Shown: positions 1 to 8,094, counted from the stretch's first letter. The stretch: 64,000 bases of DNA from Acidimicrobiaceae bacterium (GCA_020637235.1 JACJWG010000005.1:124001-188000); one strand, 5' to 3'. Notes: generated from the letters alone by a model not told the origin. Numbers and translations: made by a program.

Positions 1-499
1 TGACGCCGGCGTCGTCGAGCACGCGGCCGAGCAGCGCCGTCGACGCCTCGATCGCCCGGACGGGATGGGAATGGCGGCGTTCCTCGGCCAGGAGCTGCGC
101 GTACACGGGTTCGATCGTGTGCACGGCGCCGAGGTCGGGCACCCGCCGGTTCGAGTGGTAGCCGACGATCCGGCCGTTCGCCCACGTCGGCGTGACGTGG
201 GCGAACACCCAGTAGTTCACGCCGTCGCTCGCGAGGTTGTTCACGTAGGCGAAGATCTCGCGGCCGGCCTGGATCTCCTGCCAGAGCAAGCCGAACACGG
301 CGCGGGGCATGTCGGGGTGACGGATGATGTTGTGGGGTCGCCCGATCACCTCGTGCTCGTCGTAGACGGCGACGCGCAGGAACACGTCGTTGGCGTAGGT
401 GATCCGGCCTTGCAGATCGGTCTTCGTGACGATCACCTCGTCGCGGCCGAACGTGCGTGAGCGGCCGGTCGGACGGATGCCGGAGCGTGCACCTGACAT
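1..499 (-). CDS. PAS-domain protein (Aer-like), 3' part outside window
   Basis: The gene starts at the ATG at 499 and runs off the left edge; about 166 residues are visible. Residues 20-125 form a PAS sensor domain. The stretch TDLQGRITYAND followed by IGRPHNIIRHPDMP and later NYWVFAHVTP is the signature of the PAS domain in Aer-type energy and redox taxis proteins, which usually bind FAD. The part that would show the output domain (HAMP/methyl-accepting, kinase or cyclase) is not in the window, so the role is open. The gene reads away from the tRNA operon on the same strand, with a strong hairpin between them. Confidence 0.8.
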   Translation of the reverse strand, partial: MSGARSGIRPTGRSRTFGRDEVIVTKTDLQGRITYANDVFLRVAVYDEHEVIGRPHNIIRHPDMPRAVFGLLWQEIQAGREIFAYVNNLASDGVNYWVFAHVTPTWANGRIVGYHSNRRVPDLGAVHTIEPVYAQLLAEERRHSHPVRAIEASTALLGRVLDDAGV

Positions 500-582
500 G
501 GCGTTCACGAGTCGGACCGTGCGTGAAAGACCGGATTCCGCCACACGGTCGAACGACATCACCGAGCAGGATTCGGTGAACG

Positions 583-612
583 ACGAACGCCGCCCCGAGG
601 GGCGGCGTTCGT
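583..612 (-). terminator. Hairpin terminator of the tRNA operon
   Basis: A perfect 14-bp GC-rich stem (583-596 with 599-612) closes a 2-nt loop, directly downstream of tRNA-Phe on the minus strand. There is no T-run after the stem, so it may be a factor-independent terminator of the GC-only type or an RNA-processing end. Confidence 0.6.
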
Positions 613-619
613 GTCGATG

Positions 620-692
620 TGGTCGAGACCGGCGTCGATCCGGTGACCCCACGCTTTTCAGGCGTGTGCTCTGCCGACTGAGCTACTCGACC
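620..692 (-). tRNA. tRNA-Phe (GAA)
   Basis: Cloverleaf read on the minus strand: acceptor GGTCGAG/CTCGACC, D-arm GCTC/GAGC, anticodon stem CACGC/GCGTG with loop CTGAAAA (anticodon GAA), T-stem ACCGG/CCGGT, discriminator A. The CCA end is not encoded. Last gene of a Glu-Asp-Phe operon. Confidence 0.95.
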
Positions 693-769
693 GTGACGGG
701 GCCTCGGCGGACGGTGAGTGGCCGATCGCCACGCCGCCACCTGCGGCCTCCCGCACGAGCTTGCGCTCG

Positions 770-846
770 TGGCGGTCCCGACGGGACTCGAACCCGCGAC
801 CTCCGGCTTGACAGGCCGGCGTGAACTCCAACTTCACCACGGGACC
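770..846 (-). tRNA. tRNA-Asp (GTC), CCA encoded
   Basis: Minus-strand cloverleaf: acceptor GGTCCCG/CGGGACC, D-arm GTGA/TCAC, anticodon stem CCGGC/GCCGG with loop CTGTCAA (anticodon GTC), T-stem GCGGG/CCCGT, discriminator G. The CCA is encoded at 772-770, unlike its two neighbours in the operon. Confidence 0.95.
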
Positions 847-861
847 ATTGCTGGTCGTGAG

Positions 862-934
862 CACCCCCAACGGGATTCGAACCCGTGCCGCCACCTTGAA
901 AGGGTGGTGTCCTAGGCCACTAGACGATGGGGGC
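862..934 (-). tRNA. tRNA-Glu (TTC)
   Basis: Minus-strand cloverleaf: acceptor GCCCCCA/TGGGGGT, anticodon stem CCACC/GGTGG with loop CTTTCAA (anticodon TTC), T-stem ACGGG/CCCGT, discriminator G, no encoded CCA. First gene of the tRNA operon. Confidence 0.95.
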
Positions 935-964
935 AAGAGGACGTCTCCGGTTGAGAGCGGGGCA

Positions 965-992
965 ACACTAGCACCGACTCGCGTGATTCCAA
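965..992 (-). promoter_or_regulatory. Putative promoter of the tRNA operon
   Basis: On the minus strand TTGGAA (992-987) and TAGTGT (970-965) are separated by 16 bp, placing a transcript start about 24 nt before tRNA-Glu. Hexamers seen directly; function inferred. Confidence 0.5.
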
Positions 993-1063
993 CCGTCGGA
1001 ATCGGAGCGCTGCCGGCCGTCCGGTGCACGGCCGGTCGCACGTGGCGCCCTACCGTCGGGTGG

Positions 1064-1495
1064 GTGCGCCTCGACGTCCGTCCCTCGCTCGACCCGGCCG
1101 ACTACCCCTTCCGCCATCGCCTCCGCGTCCGCTTCGTCGAGACGGACGCGATGGGCATCGTGCACCACAGCAACTACCTGCACTACCTGGAGGAGGCCCG
1201 GGTCGCCTACCTGCGCGACCTCGACCGGCCCTACACCGAACTCCGAGACGACGGGGTCGATCTCGCCGTGCTCGAGTGCTTCGTCCAGTACCGGTCGCCC
1301 CTGCGCTTCGACGACCTCGTCGACGTGCACCTCGTGATGGCCGCCGCCACACGCGCCACGTTCCAGATGGCCTACCTCCTCGGCGTCGCCGGCGAGGTGC
1401 GGGCCACCGGGGTCACGGCTCATGGGGCCGTGAACGCCGCCGGACGTCCCGTGAGGTTGCCCGGCTGGTTGGCCGCGCTGGCGTCGCCCGCCTGA
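1064..1495 (+). CDS. Acyl-CoA thioesterase, hotdog fold, YbgC/FadM family
   Basis: A 143-aa protein with a single hotdog domain. The motif ETDAMGIVHHSNYLHYLEEAR-like at residues 25-45 contains the Asp and following helix that define the YbgC/4-hydroxybenzoyl-CoA thioesterase family, which hydrolyse acyl-CoA thioesters in the cytoplasm. The GTG at 1064 was chosen because upstream sequence in frame overlaps the tRNA-Glu and tRNA-Asp genes, and TACCGT lies 7 nt before it, fitting a leaderless start. The substrate cannot be told from sequence. Neighbours on the same strand give no pathway. Confidence 0.85.
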   Translation: MRLDVRPSLDPADYPFRHRLRVRFVETDAMGIVHHSNYLHYLEEARVAYLRDLDRPYTELRDDGVDLAVLECFVQYRSPLRFDDLVDVHLVMAAATRATFQMAYLLGVAGEVRATGVTAHGAVNAAGRPVRLPGWLAALASPA

Positions 1496-1658
1496 GTGCG
1501 ACCGGGCCGGCGTGGGCACCCGCTGCGGTGTGCGCGCCGGTGTCCACCACCGTCCGTGGGATTTCGATGACAAGTCGGGGTCAACTCGCGCGCGACCGGT
1601 GCGCCGGCCGCGGTCGGACTCCTACGTTGACACGCATGTGGTCCGGGAGCAGCCTCGC

Positions 1659-2594
1659 GTGAGTGTGCGGCGGATCGGTCTGTGCACCGACTCGACGGCG
1701 CAGGTCTCCGCGGCGTGGTTGGCCGACGCCGGCTTCGCCGGTGTTCCGTTCGAGGTGGTGCCGGTGACGCTGCGGGTCGATCGTTCGCCCGTGATGGCAA
1801 CGTCCCTGGCGCACGGTGACCCGGCCGACGACCGCGTCGCCGATGCCGACCGCGTCACCGAGTACCTCGAGGGTCTCGAGCTCGACGTCGACCGCTGGTA
1901 CGACCATCCGCTCGACGTGTCCACGTGCGCCGTGGTCGCACCGAGCCCCGGCCAGTTCGCGCTCGCGTACGAGACCCTCCTCGACCACGGATGCACCGAC
2001 ATCGTCTCGCTCCACGCAGCGTCGTCGTTGTGTGCCGCCCCCGCCGTACCCGCCTGCAGCGGGTCGCTCAACGCCGCCCGGCTCGCCGCCCACCGTACGG
2101 CGGCACCGGTGCGGGTCGTCGAGGTGCCCCTCGCCGGCTTCGGGATCGGGGCGTGTGCATGGGCAGCCGGTCGCGCGATCGTGGCCGGAGCGAGCCTCGA
2201 CGAGGTGATCGATGGTGTCGACCGGCTCGCTCGGAGGATGGGCCACGTCTTCCTGGCCGCACCGCTCGAGGAGCTGACCACTCGGTCGCCCGACGGCGCC
2301 GAACCGCTGGCCGTGCACCGGGTGCACGACGGGGTGGTCGAACCCGTGGCGGCGGTCGACACCGTCGTCGACGCGGTGAACGCGATGGCCGCCGGCGTAC
2401 TCGGCCATGCCTCGCGTGCTCGGGTCGCGATCGGGCACGGCGACGCGTCGATCGCGCCGGTCGCCGACGCCCTCGCGGCCGCCGTCGGCGAGTCGGCGCA
2501 GGTCGCCGAGGTGCGCCGGTATCGCATCGGTCCGTCCTCGAGCCTGCTCACGGGCCCTGGCGTCGTGCGCGCTTTCACCCTGCCCGAGGTCTGA
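1659..2594 (+). CDS. DegV family fatty-acid-binding protein
   Basis: About 311 aa. The N-terminus IGLCTDSTAQVS is the DegV opening strand with the conserved D-S-T. A Ser-rich segment near residue 120 (HAASSLCAAP) takes the place of the usual SGLSGT lipid-carboxylate loop. DegV/FakB proteins bind a fatty acid, and some present it to the kinase FakA; no fakA is seen here. Start: GTG at 1659 with GGGAG 9 nt upstream; an alternative leaderless start is GTG 1638, 9 nt after TACGTT. The loop differs from the family norm, so the bound ligand is uncertain. Confidence 0.8.
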   Translation: MSVRRIGLCTDSTAQVSAAWLADAGFAGVPFEVVPVTLRVDRSPVMATSLAHGDPADDRVADADRVTEYLEGLELDVDRWYDHPLDVSTCAVVAPSPGQFALAYETLLDHGCTDIVSLHAASSLCAAPAVPACSGSLNAARLAAHRTAAPVRVVEVPLAGFGIGACAWAAGRAIVAGASLDEVIDGVDRLARRMGHVFLAAPLEELTTRSPDGAEPLAVHRVHDGVVEPVAAVDTVVDAVNAMAAGVLGHASRARVAIGHGDASIAPVADALAAAVGESAQVAEVRRYRIGPSSSLLTGPGVVRAFTLPEV

Positions 2595-2624
2595 GGTCCG
2601 ACCGGGCCTGCGGGCGGCGCTCCA

Positions 2625-3119
2625 TCAGTCCTGCAATCCCGCCGACAACGCCCGGACGGTCCACTCGAGCAGCCAGCTGAGGAACCCGTACAGATGACGC
2701 TCGGCCGCCAGCGGGTCGTCGTCGTCGATCTCCTCGGGTTCGTCGTCCTCGGACACGTCGAGCACGGTGCCGAGCACGAGACGGAGTCCGTTCAGCGCCT
2801 GCATGAGCGCCGTGACCTGGGCGTCGCTCAGCACCTTGGCGTCGAGCACCCCGAGCACCGTCTCGATGCCGGCCACCCGCGAGGCCACGAGTTCCTCGCG
2901 CATCAGCCGTTGGTACTCCGCGTCGTGCTCGGCGTGCTCGGGCAGGTGGTACGCGGCCGGGAAGACGCGACGCAGCGCAGGGTGATCGGACGGCCCGACG
3001 AGGAGATCGCGCATCTCCTCGAGCAGGTGTCGCACGGCCACGCGTTCACGCTCGGCGAGGTGGAGCCGGAACCCATGACGGGTCCGTTCGACCGGTGGTC
3101 GGAACTGCCAACGTGCCAT
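2625..3119 (-). CDS. DUF2017 family protein
   Basis: A 164-aa soluble, acidic, mostly helical protein starting MARWQF at the ATG at 3119. It follows clpS by 5 nt on the same strand. A DUF2017 gene directly after clpS is a conserved actinobacterial arrangement (as in Mycobacterium tuberculosis Rv1331-Rv1332), which supports the assignment and suggests a link to the Clp protease system. The biochemical role of the family is not known. Confidence 0.8.
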   Translation of the reverse strand: MARWQFRPPVERTRHGFRLHLAERERVAVRHLLEEMRDLLVGPSDHPALRRVFPAAYHLPEHAEHDAEYQRLMREELVASRVAGIETVLGVLDAKVLSDAQVTALMQALNGLRLVLGTVLDVSEDDEPEEIDDDDPLAAERHLYGFLSWLLEWTVRALSAGLQD

Positions 3120-3124
3120 CGCGC

Positions 3125-3421
3125 TCAGTCGTCTCGCTGCATCGTGGCCCACAGCCCGTGCTCGTGCAACCGGAACACGTCGAGTTCGGCCTTCTCCCTC
3201 GACCCCGAGCTGACCACCGCTCGCCCCTTCTGGTGGACGTCGAGCATCAGCTCCGTCGCCTTCTCGAGCGAGTACCCGAACAGCTTCTGGAAGACGAAGG
3301 TGACGTAGCTCATCAGGTTGATCGGGTCGTTCCAGACGAGCACGATCCACGGACGGTCGGGGTCGGCCGTCTCGTCGACGGCGGGGCGTTCGACCACCTG
3401 CGGAGCCGGAGCCACGGGCAT
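3125..3421 (-). CDS. clpS: ATP-dependent Clp protease adaptor ClpS
   Basis: About 98 aa. The core VWNDPINLMSYVTFVFQKLFGYS is the ClpS fold: N-D-x-x-N binds the N-degron amino group, and the ClpA/ClpC-contact region follows. ClpS delivers N-end-rule substrates to ClpC/ClpA. Start taken as the ATG at 3421 (MPVAPAP), 7 nt after CAGAAT on the minus strand; ATGs at 3430 and 3442 are also in frame. The C-terminus ELDVFRLHEHGLWATMQ is typical. Cotranscribed with the DUF2017 gene. Confidence 0.93.
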   Translation of the reverse strand: MPVAPAPQVVERPAVDETADPDRPWIVLVWNDPINLMSYVTFVFQKLFGYSLEKATELMLDVHQKGRAVVSSGSREKAELDVFRLHEHGLWATMQRDD

Positions 3422-3477
3422 GGGCAACATTCTGCCGCCCACCGAGCCCGGTTCGGGCTCGAAGCCGCGCGTCGCGG

Positions 3478-3507
3478 TTGGTCGTGGTTCGTCGAGGACC
3501 GTACGAT
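3478..3507 (+). promoter_or_regulatory. Leaderless promoter of ctaB
   Basis: TTGGTC (3478-3483), an 18-bp spacer and TACGAT (3502-3507) stand 6 nt before the ctaB ATG at 3514, so transcription should start at or next to the start codon. Confidence 0.55.
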
Positions 3508-3513
3508 GGCCCG

Positions 3514-4461
3514 ATGGCCGTCGGCGCCCGACCCATCGTCCCCTCCCGGCTGGCGCCGGGCGGCGTGGTGCACGGGTCGTCGCGCGTCCCCCGGACGAAG
3601 CTGCAGGGATACGTCGCGCTCGCGAAGCTGCGCGTCGTCGAGTTGCTGCTCATCACGACGGTGCCGACGATGGTGCTGGCCGAGCGCGGCTGGCCCGACA
3701 CGTGGCTCGTCGTGGTCACCCTGGTGGGCGGCACGCTCGCCGCCGGCGGCGCCAACGCGATCAACATGATCGTCGACCGCGACATCGACGCCATGATGGA
3801 GCGGACGAAGGGCCGCCCGCTCGTGACGGGCCTCATCACGCCTCGGGCCGCGCTCGTCTATGCCGTCGCGTTGGAGGTGATCGCGTTCGCGGTGCTCTGG
3901 TGGGGGGCCAATCTGCTGTCGGCGAGCCTCACCATCGGCGCGACCCTGTTCTACGTGTTCGTCTACACGATCTGGTTGAAGCGCACGAGCCGCCAGAACA
4001 TCGTCATCGGTGGCGCCGCGGGTGCCGTGCCGGTCCTGGTGGGGTGGTCGGCGGTCACGAACTCCGTGAGCTGGACGTCGATCGTGCTGTTCGTGCTGAT
4101 GTTCTTGTGGACGCCGCCGCACTTCTGGGCGCTCGCCATCCGCCACGTCGAGGAGTACCGCGCCGCCGGCGTGCCCATGCTGCCCGTCGTCGTGCCGATG
4201 GAGCAGGCCGTTCGCAACATGGTCGTCTACACCGGGCTGCTGGTGGTGTCCAGCCTCGTGCTGATCCCGGTGGCCGAACTCGGCTGGGTGTACGGGGTCA
4301 CCGCGGTGCTGTCCGGTCTCGGGTTCCTGTGGGGCACGATCGACCTCGGGCGACACCCGACGCCGCAGCGTTCGATGCGCGTCTTCGCCTACTCCATCAC
4401 CTACGTCACCGTGTTGTTCGTCGCGATCACGATCGACGTGTTCGTCCGACACGGGGTCTGA
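3514..4461 (+). CDS. ctaB: Protoheme IX farnesyltransferase (heme O synthase)
   Basis: A 315-aa polytopic membrane protein of the UbiA prenyltransferase family. It transfers a farnesyl group from FPP to heme b to make heme O, the precursor of heme A for the cytochrome oxidase encoded just downstream. The first Asp-rich Mg-diphosphate motif NAINMIVDRDID is at about residues 81-92, and the family block IWLKRTSRQNIVIGG lies at about 160-175. ATG 3514 was chosen over the GTG at 3478 because a -10 hexamer precedes it by 6 nt. Confidence 0.95.
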   Translation: MAVGARPIVPSRLAPGGVVHGSSRVPRTKLQGYVALAKLRVVELLLITTVPTMVLAERGWPDTWLVVVTLVGGTLAAGGANAINMIVDRDIDAMMERTKGRPLVTGLITPRAALVYAVALEVIAFAVLWWGANLLSASLTIGATLFYVFVYTIWLKRTSRQNIVIGGAAGAVPVLVGWSAVTNSVSWTSIVLFVLMFLWTPPHFWALAIRHVEEYRAAGVPMLPVVVPMEQAVRNMVVYTGLLVVSSLVLIPVAELGWVYGVTAVLSGLGFLWGTIDLGRHPTPQRSMRVFAYSITYVTVLFVAITIDVFVRHGV

Positions 4462-4597
4462 CCTGGGAGACCACGGCGCGCCGCGTCGACGCGCGCCACA
4501 TGATTTCCGATATCCACCTGCCCTGTGGGTAATCTCGCCCCCAGCACTGTCGTCACCTTCGGCCTGCACGGCCCGAGACGAATCGAGTTCGTTGCGC

Positions 4598-6223
4598 ATG
4601 ACCACCATCGATCCACCTGTCGCCGGCAGCGGCGTCGACCGCGCCGCCGGCCAGACCGGTACGGCCCTCGCGTCCGTCGCGGACTGGGTGACGACGACCG
4701 ACCACAAGAAGCTCGGCCGCATGTTCGTGGCGACTTCCCTGCTGATCGGCCTCGCGACCGCCGTCATCGGTGTCCTGCTCGGCGTCGAGCGCATCGACGC
4801 GACCGACGACATGATCGACACGGGCGCGTTGCCCCAGTTGCTGTCACTGTTCCGGCTCGGCCTCACGTTCGGCGCCGTCGTGCCGCTCGGCCTCGGCCTG
4901 GCGATCGCCGTCGTGCCGCTCCAGCTTGGTGCGCGGGCGCTGGCGTTCCCCCGACTCGCGGCGGCCGGGTTCTGGTCCTGGCTCATGGGCACCGGGTTGA
5001 TGATCGGGTCGATCGTCGCCAACGGCGGCCCTGGTGGTGGCGACGAGGACATGGTGCAGCTCTTCCTCGTGTCGATGGCGCTGTCGATCATCGGGCTCGT
5101 GGCCGCCGCCGGTGCCGTCGCCACCTCGGTGCTCACCACTCGCGCACCCGGGATGAACATGCGGCGTGTGCCGCTGTTCTCGTGGTCGGCTCTCGTGTAC
5201 GCCCTCGGCCTCGTGCTGGCGCTGCCGGTGCTGGTCGCCGTGCTCGTCGCGTTGTACATCGACCACAACTACGCCCGCAGCACCTTCGGGGGCAACGTCG
5301 GGATCGCCGGGTGGATCAACGTGTCGGCGTCACAGCCCGCGACGTTGCTCTACGCCGTTCCGGTGTTCGGCGTGCTCCTCGACACGGTGGCGACGGCCAC
5401 CCGCAAGCGCCTGCCGCTGCGCGGCGTGGCGCTCGCCGGCGTCGGCCTCGTCGGCACCGCCCTGTTCGCCGGGGTCGCGCAGGTGGAGGCGTTCCTCAGC
5501 CGTGACATCATCGATTTCCAGACCAGCTACGCGCTGCGCGAGATCGTGCCGTTCGCGATCCTGAACGGGCTGCCCCTGCTCGGTGGTGTCGTCGTGATGG
5601 GTGTGTTGCTGCTCGCCCTCGCCGGCCGCCCCCGGGTGCTGTCGCCGTGGGTGTTCGCCTTCTTCGGCGCCGGCATGGTGTTCGTCGGCATGCTCGGCAC
5701 GGTCGTCTACCACGTCGGTGACGCCCAGGTGTACGCCACGGTGTTCGAAGAGGGAGCGTGGATCTACGTCTGCTACGGCACGATCCTCGGCCTGCTCGGC
5801 GGCATCGTGCACTGGGGTCCGAAGCTCTGGGGTCGGACGATGCCCGACAAGCAGGTGCTGCCGCTCGCCCTCCTGGGCGTCGCAGCCACCGTGCTGGCGT
5901 CGCTGCCGTACTACATCGCCGGCTTCGCCGATCAGCCTGCGGGCGCCACGATCTTCGACTACGCGGGGCCGCAGGGCCTCTGGAACACCCTCGTCGCCGT
6001 CGGCCACGGCCTGATGGCGCTCACCGTGCTGGCCTTCGCCGGTCTCGCGATCAAGTCGTTCGGATCGGGCGCTCACGCCGGCGACGATCCGTGGGACGGG
6101 CAGACGCTCGAGTGGGCCACGCCGTCACCCGCACCGGCCGACAACTTCGCCGACGTCCACGTCATCGCCTCGGCCGAGCCACTGCTCGACCTGAAGCCCG
6201 CTCGCACGGAAGGCGCCGTCTGA
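4598..6223 (+). CDS. Cytochrome oxidase subunit I-like protein lacking all heme/CuB ligands
   Basis: A 541-aa multi-span membrane protein clearly related to the true CtaD encoded at 9344. Shared blocks include TTDHKKLGRMF, VVPLQLGARALAFPR, TRAPGMNM and the C-terminal DPWDGQTLEWATPSP. All metal ligands are gone: F85 replaces the first heme a His, Q246 replaces the CuB His (GHPEVY becomes SQPATL, so the Glu and the Tyr are lost too), AHH becomes AQVE, and G386/W388 replace the a3 and a His of AHFHY. It cannot reduce O2 as an oxidase does. It overlaps the next gene by 1 nt (TGATG). Start: ATG 4598; TTG 4592 is possible. Role unknown; perhaps a scaffold or a coupling module. Confidence 0.85.
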   Translation: MTTIDPPVAGSGVDRAAGQTGTALASVADWVTTTDHKKLGRMFVATSLLIGLATAVIGVLLGVERIDATDDMIDTGALPQLLSLFRLGLTFGAVVPLGLGLAIAVVPLQLGARALAFPRLAAAGFWSWLMGTGLMIGSIVANGGPGGGDEDMVQLFLVSMALSIIGLVAAAGAVATSVLTTRAPGMNMRRVPLFSWSALVYALGLVLALPVLVAVLVALYIDHNYARSTFGGNVGIAGWINVSASQPATLLYAVPVFGVLLDTVATATRKRLPLRGVALAGVGLVGTALFAGVAQVEAFLSRDIIDFQTSYALREIVPFAILNGLPLLGGVVVMGVLLLALAGRPRVLSPWVFAFFGAGMVFVGMLGTVVYHVGDAQVYATVFEEGAWIYVCYGTILGLLGGIVHWGPKLWGRTMPDKQVLPLALLGVAATVLASLPYYIAGFADQPAGATIFDYAGPQGLWNTLVAVGHGLMALTVLAFAGLAIKSFGSGAHAGDDPWDGQTLEWATPSPAPADNFADVHVIASAEPLLDLKPARTEGAV

Positions 6224-6804
6224 TGCACGCTCTGCCCGCCGCACCCCCGCCCGCGCCCCGTCGCCAGCTGTTCGTCGGCACGGCACTCGCCTGCGCCGCC
6301 GGCACCACCTTCTACGGCGGACTGATCGCCCTGTTCGTCCGGTTCCGTCAGGAGGCCCTGGCCGTCACCGGTGGCGAGTGGAAGCCCGCCGACGTGAAGG
6401 TGCCCGAGGTCCCGACGAACATCAACCTCATCGCGTTCTTGTTCATCGGGATCTTCGCCCAGTGGGCGGTGTACGCGGCCAGGCGACACGCGCGGTCGCA
6501 GGTGGCGCTGGCGCTCGGACTGGTGGCGCTGCTCGGCGTCGCGGTGATCAACGGCCTGTCGTTCGTGTACTTCCAGATGGGCATGGGCATCGCCGACGGC
6601 ACGTATCAGACGATGTTCTACACCGTCACCGGCGCCTTCGTCGCGTTGACGATCGTCGGCATCGTCTTCTCCGTCGTCACCGCATTCCGCTTCCTCGGCG
6701 GTCGCGTCGGCGATCGTGAGGTCGTCTCGGCCCACGCCATGTACTGGTACTTCCTGAGCGCGATGTACTGCGTGCTCTGGTTCGTCGTGTTCGTCACGAA
6801 GTGA
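6223..6804 (+). CDS. Cytochrome oxidase subunit III-like protein, degenerate
   Basis: A 193-aa membrane protein with about five spans, aligning with the ctaE product at 11361. The first helix keeps the GGLI core but the conserved Glu of GSECLLFGG is Gly here, and the last helix YWYFLSAMYCVLWF replaces YWHFVDVVWIIIF (His to Tyr, Asp to Ser). It starts inside the stop codon of the COX I-like gene, so the two are translationally coupled and probably form one complex. It is annotated from this alignment, not from any known function. Confidence 0.75.
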   Translation: MHALPAAPPPAPRRQLFVGTALACAAGTTFYGGLIALFVRFRQEALAVTGGEWKPADVKVPEVPTNINLIAFLFIGIFAQWAVYAARRHARSQVALALGLVALLGVAVINGLSFVYFQMGMGIADGTYQTMFYTVTGAFVALTIVGIVFSVVTAFRFLGGRVGDREVVSAHAMYWYFLSAMYCVLWFVVFVTK

Positions 6805-6815
6805 TCGGGGATCGC

Positions 6816-7958
6816 ATGTTCACCACCGGATCCAAGCTCTTCATCGGCGGCACCGTCCTCGCGGTCGTCGCGGCGATCGTGTTCGCCGTCAGCTACGACG
6901 GCGACCGCGCCTGGGTGGCGGGCATCGGCCTGATCGCCGCCGCGATCGCCCTGTCGTTCCTCATGGGCATCAATCTGTGGGTGCGCGACTCCAACGTCGG
7001 CGGCATGCAGGCCGATGCCACCACCACGTCGGCGGCGGCGCAGTCCCGACCCGGCAACAGCATGTGGCCGATCGTCGGCGCCCTCGGCGGCGCCCTCGTC
7101 GTGATCGGCATCGTCGCCACCCCCGTGGTGTTCAAGGCCGGCATCGTCGTGCTGTTGATCGCGCTCTTCGAGTGGCTGGTGCAGAGCTGGTCCGAGCGTG
7201 CCTCGGCCGACCCCGCGTTCAACGCATCGATCCGCGCCCGTCTGATGCACCCGCTCGAGTTCCCCGTGCTCGGCGCCGTCGGTCTGGCCGTCATCATCTA
7301 CTCGTTCTCGCGGATCATGCTGTTCCTGTCGAAAGAAGCCGGTCCGGCGGTGTTCGTCGTCATCGGTGCGCTCATCACCGTCGGCGGCTTCTTGTTCGCC
7401 AGCAAGGCGACGCTCAAGACGAGCGTGGTGGCCGGCATCTCGACCATCGCCGCGCTCGGCCTGGTCAGCACGGGCGCCGTGATGGCCATCGACGGCGAGC
7501 GCGACATGCACGAGTACCCGACGGTGAGCAACGACCCGACGGTGTGCTCGAGCAACGCCGAGACCGAGACCGACGAGCGCGCCTCGCAGACGGTGGCAGC
7601 CAAGAGCAACGTCGCCGCGACCGTCATCTTCAACGCCGACCGCCAGCTCTACGTGCAGCAGATCGGCACCGGGGCCTACTCGCGGGTCGCCACGCTGCAG
7701 CGCAGCAACCCCTCGCCGGTCATGTTCCGCAACCTCAGCGACGAGGCGGTGCGGCTGAAGGTGAACCTCGGTACGTTCACCGACCCGGCCACCGGCACGG
7801 TGACGTCGCAGCCCGTCACGTGCACCACCCTCGTCGAGCCCGACGGTCGCCAGTTCCTCTCCCTGCAGTTCCCGAAGTCCAGCCTCGCCACCACCCAGCC
7901 GTACTCGTTCGAGGTGCCCGAGGTGGAGGGTGCGACGGTCGAGATCGTCGTCCCCTGA
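6816..7958 (+). CDS. Membrane protein with periplasmic C-terminal domain, oxidase-linked
   Basis: A 380-aa protein with an N-terminal membrane part (two helices at residues 5-55, a linker, then four to five more up to about residue 230) and an extracytoplasmic domain of about 150 residues ending in a beta-rich SFEVPEVEGATVEIVVP. The N-terminal layout, including a short linker and an MWPI helix start, recalls the actinobacterial oxidase subunit IV (CtaF), but the similarity is weak. The C-terminal half resembles a cupredoxin-like sandwich without an obvious Cys/His/Met copper site. GGGGA stands 5 nt before ATG 6816; a GTG at 6801 overlaps the previous stop. Probably a third subunit of the degenerate complex (inference). 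Confidence 0.6.
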   Translation: MFTTGSKLFIGGTVLAVVAAIVFAVSYDGDRAWVAGIGLIAAAIALSFLMGINLWVRDSNVGGMQADATTTSAAAQSRPGNSMWPIVGALGGALVVIGIVATPVVFKAGIVVLLIALFEWLVQSWSERASADPAFNASIRARLMHPLEFPVLGAVGLAVIIYSFSRIMLFLSKEAGPAVFVVIGALITVGGFLFASKATLKTSVVAGISTIAALGLVSTGAVMAIDGERDMHEYPTVSNDPTVCSSNAETETDERASQTVAAKSNVAATVIFNADRQLYVQQIGTGAYSRVATLQRSNPSPVMFRNLSDEAVRLKVNLGTFTDPATGTVTSQPVTCTTLVEPDGRQFLSLQFPKSSLATTQPYSFEVPEVEGATVEIVVP

Positions 7959-8029
7959 TCCCAGACCCGCAACCGAAGTCACACGAGTCCCGTCCCCGAC
8001 TCCGTTCTCGCTCCAGCGCCCACCGGCGC

Positions 8030-8035
8030 TAGCGT
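8030..8035 (+). promoter_or_regulatory. Possible -10 element for ctaC
   Basis: TAGCGT 60 nt before the ctaC start in the 136-nt gap after the preceding gene. It would give a leader of about 54 nt carrying GAAGGA. No clear -35. Confidence 0.35.
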
Positions 8036-8094
8036 CGCCGGCGACCACGGATCGGACCCGAGCCCGGCCATCACCACGAAGGATCCAGCCTCAC

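Noticed and set aside
4530..4535. TAATCT as promoter of the COX I-like gene
   Set aside because: A good -10 but no -35 at a suitable distance and 62 nt from the start; not strong enough to annotate.
3313..5268. A 651-codon open frame antisense to ctaB and the COX I-like gene
   Set aside because: No domain, biased composition (His/Asp/Arg), and it covers two well-supported genes.
4598..6223. Pseudogene call for the COX I-like gene
   Set aside because: The frame is intact over 541 residues, keeps helices and a C-terminal tail, and overlaps its neighbour by 1 nt; loss of ligands alone does not show decay.
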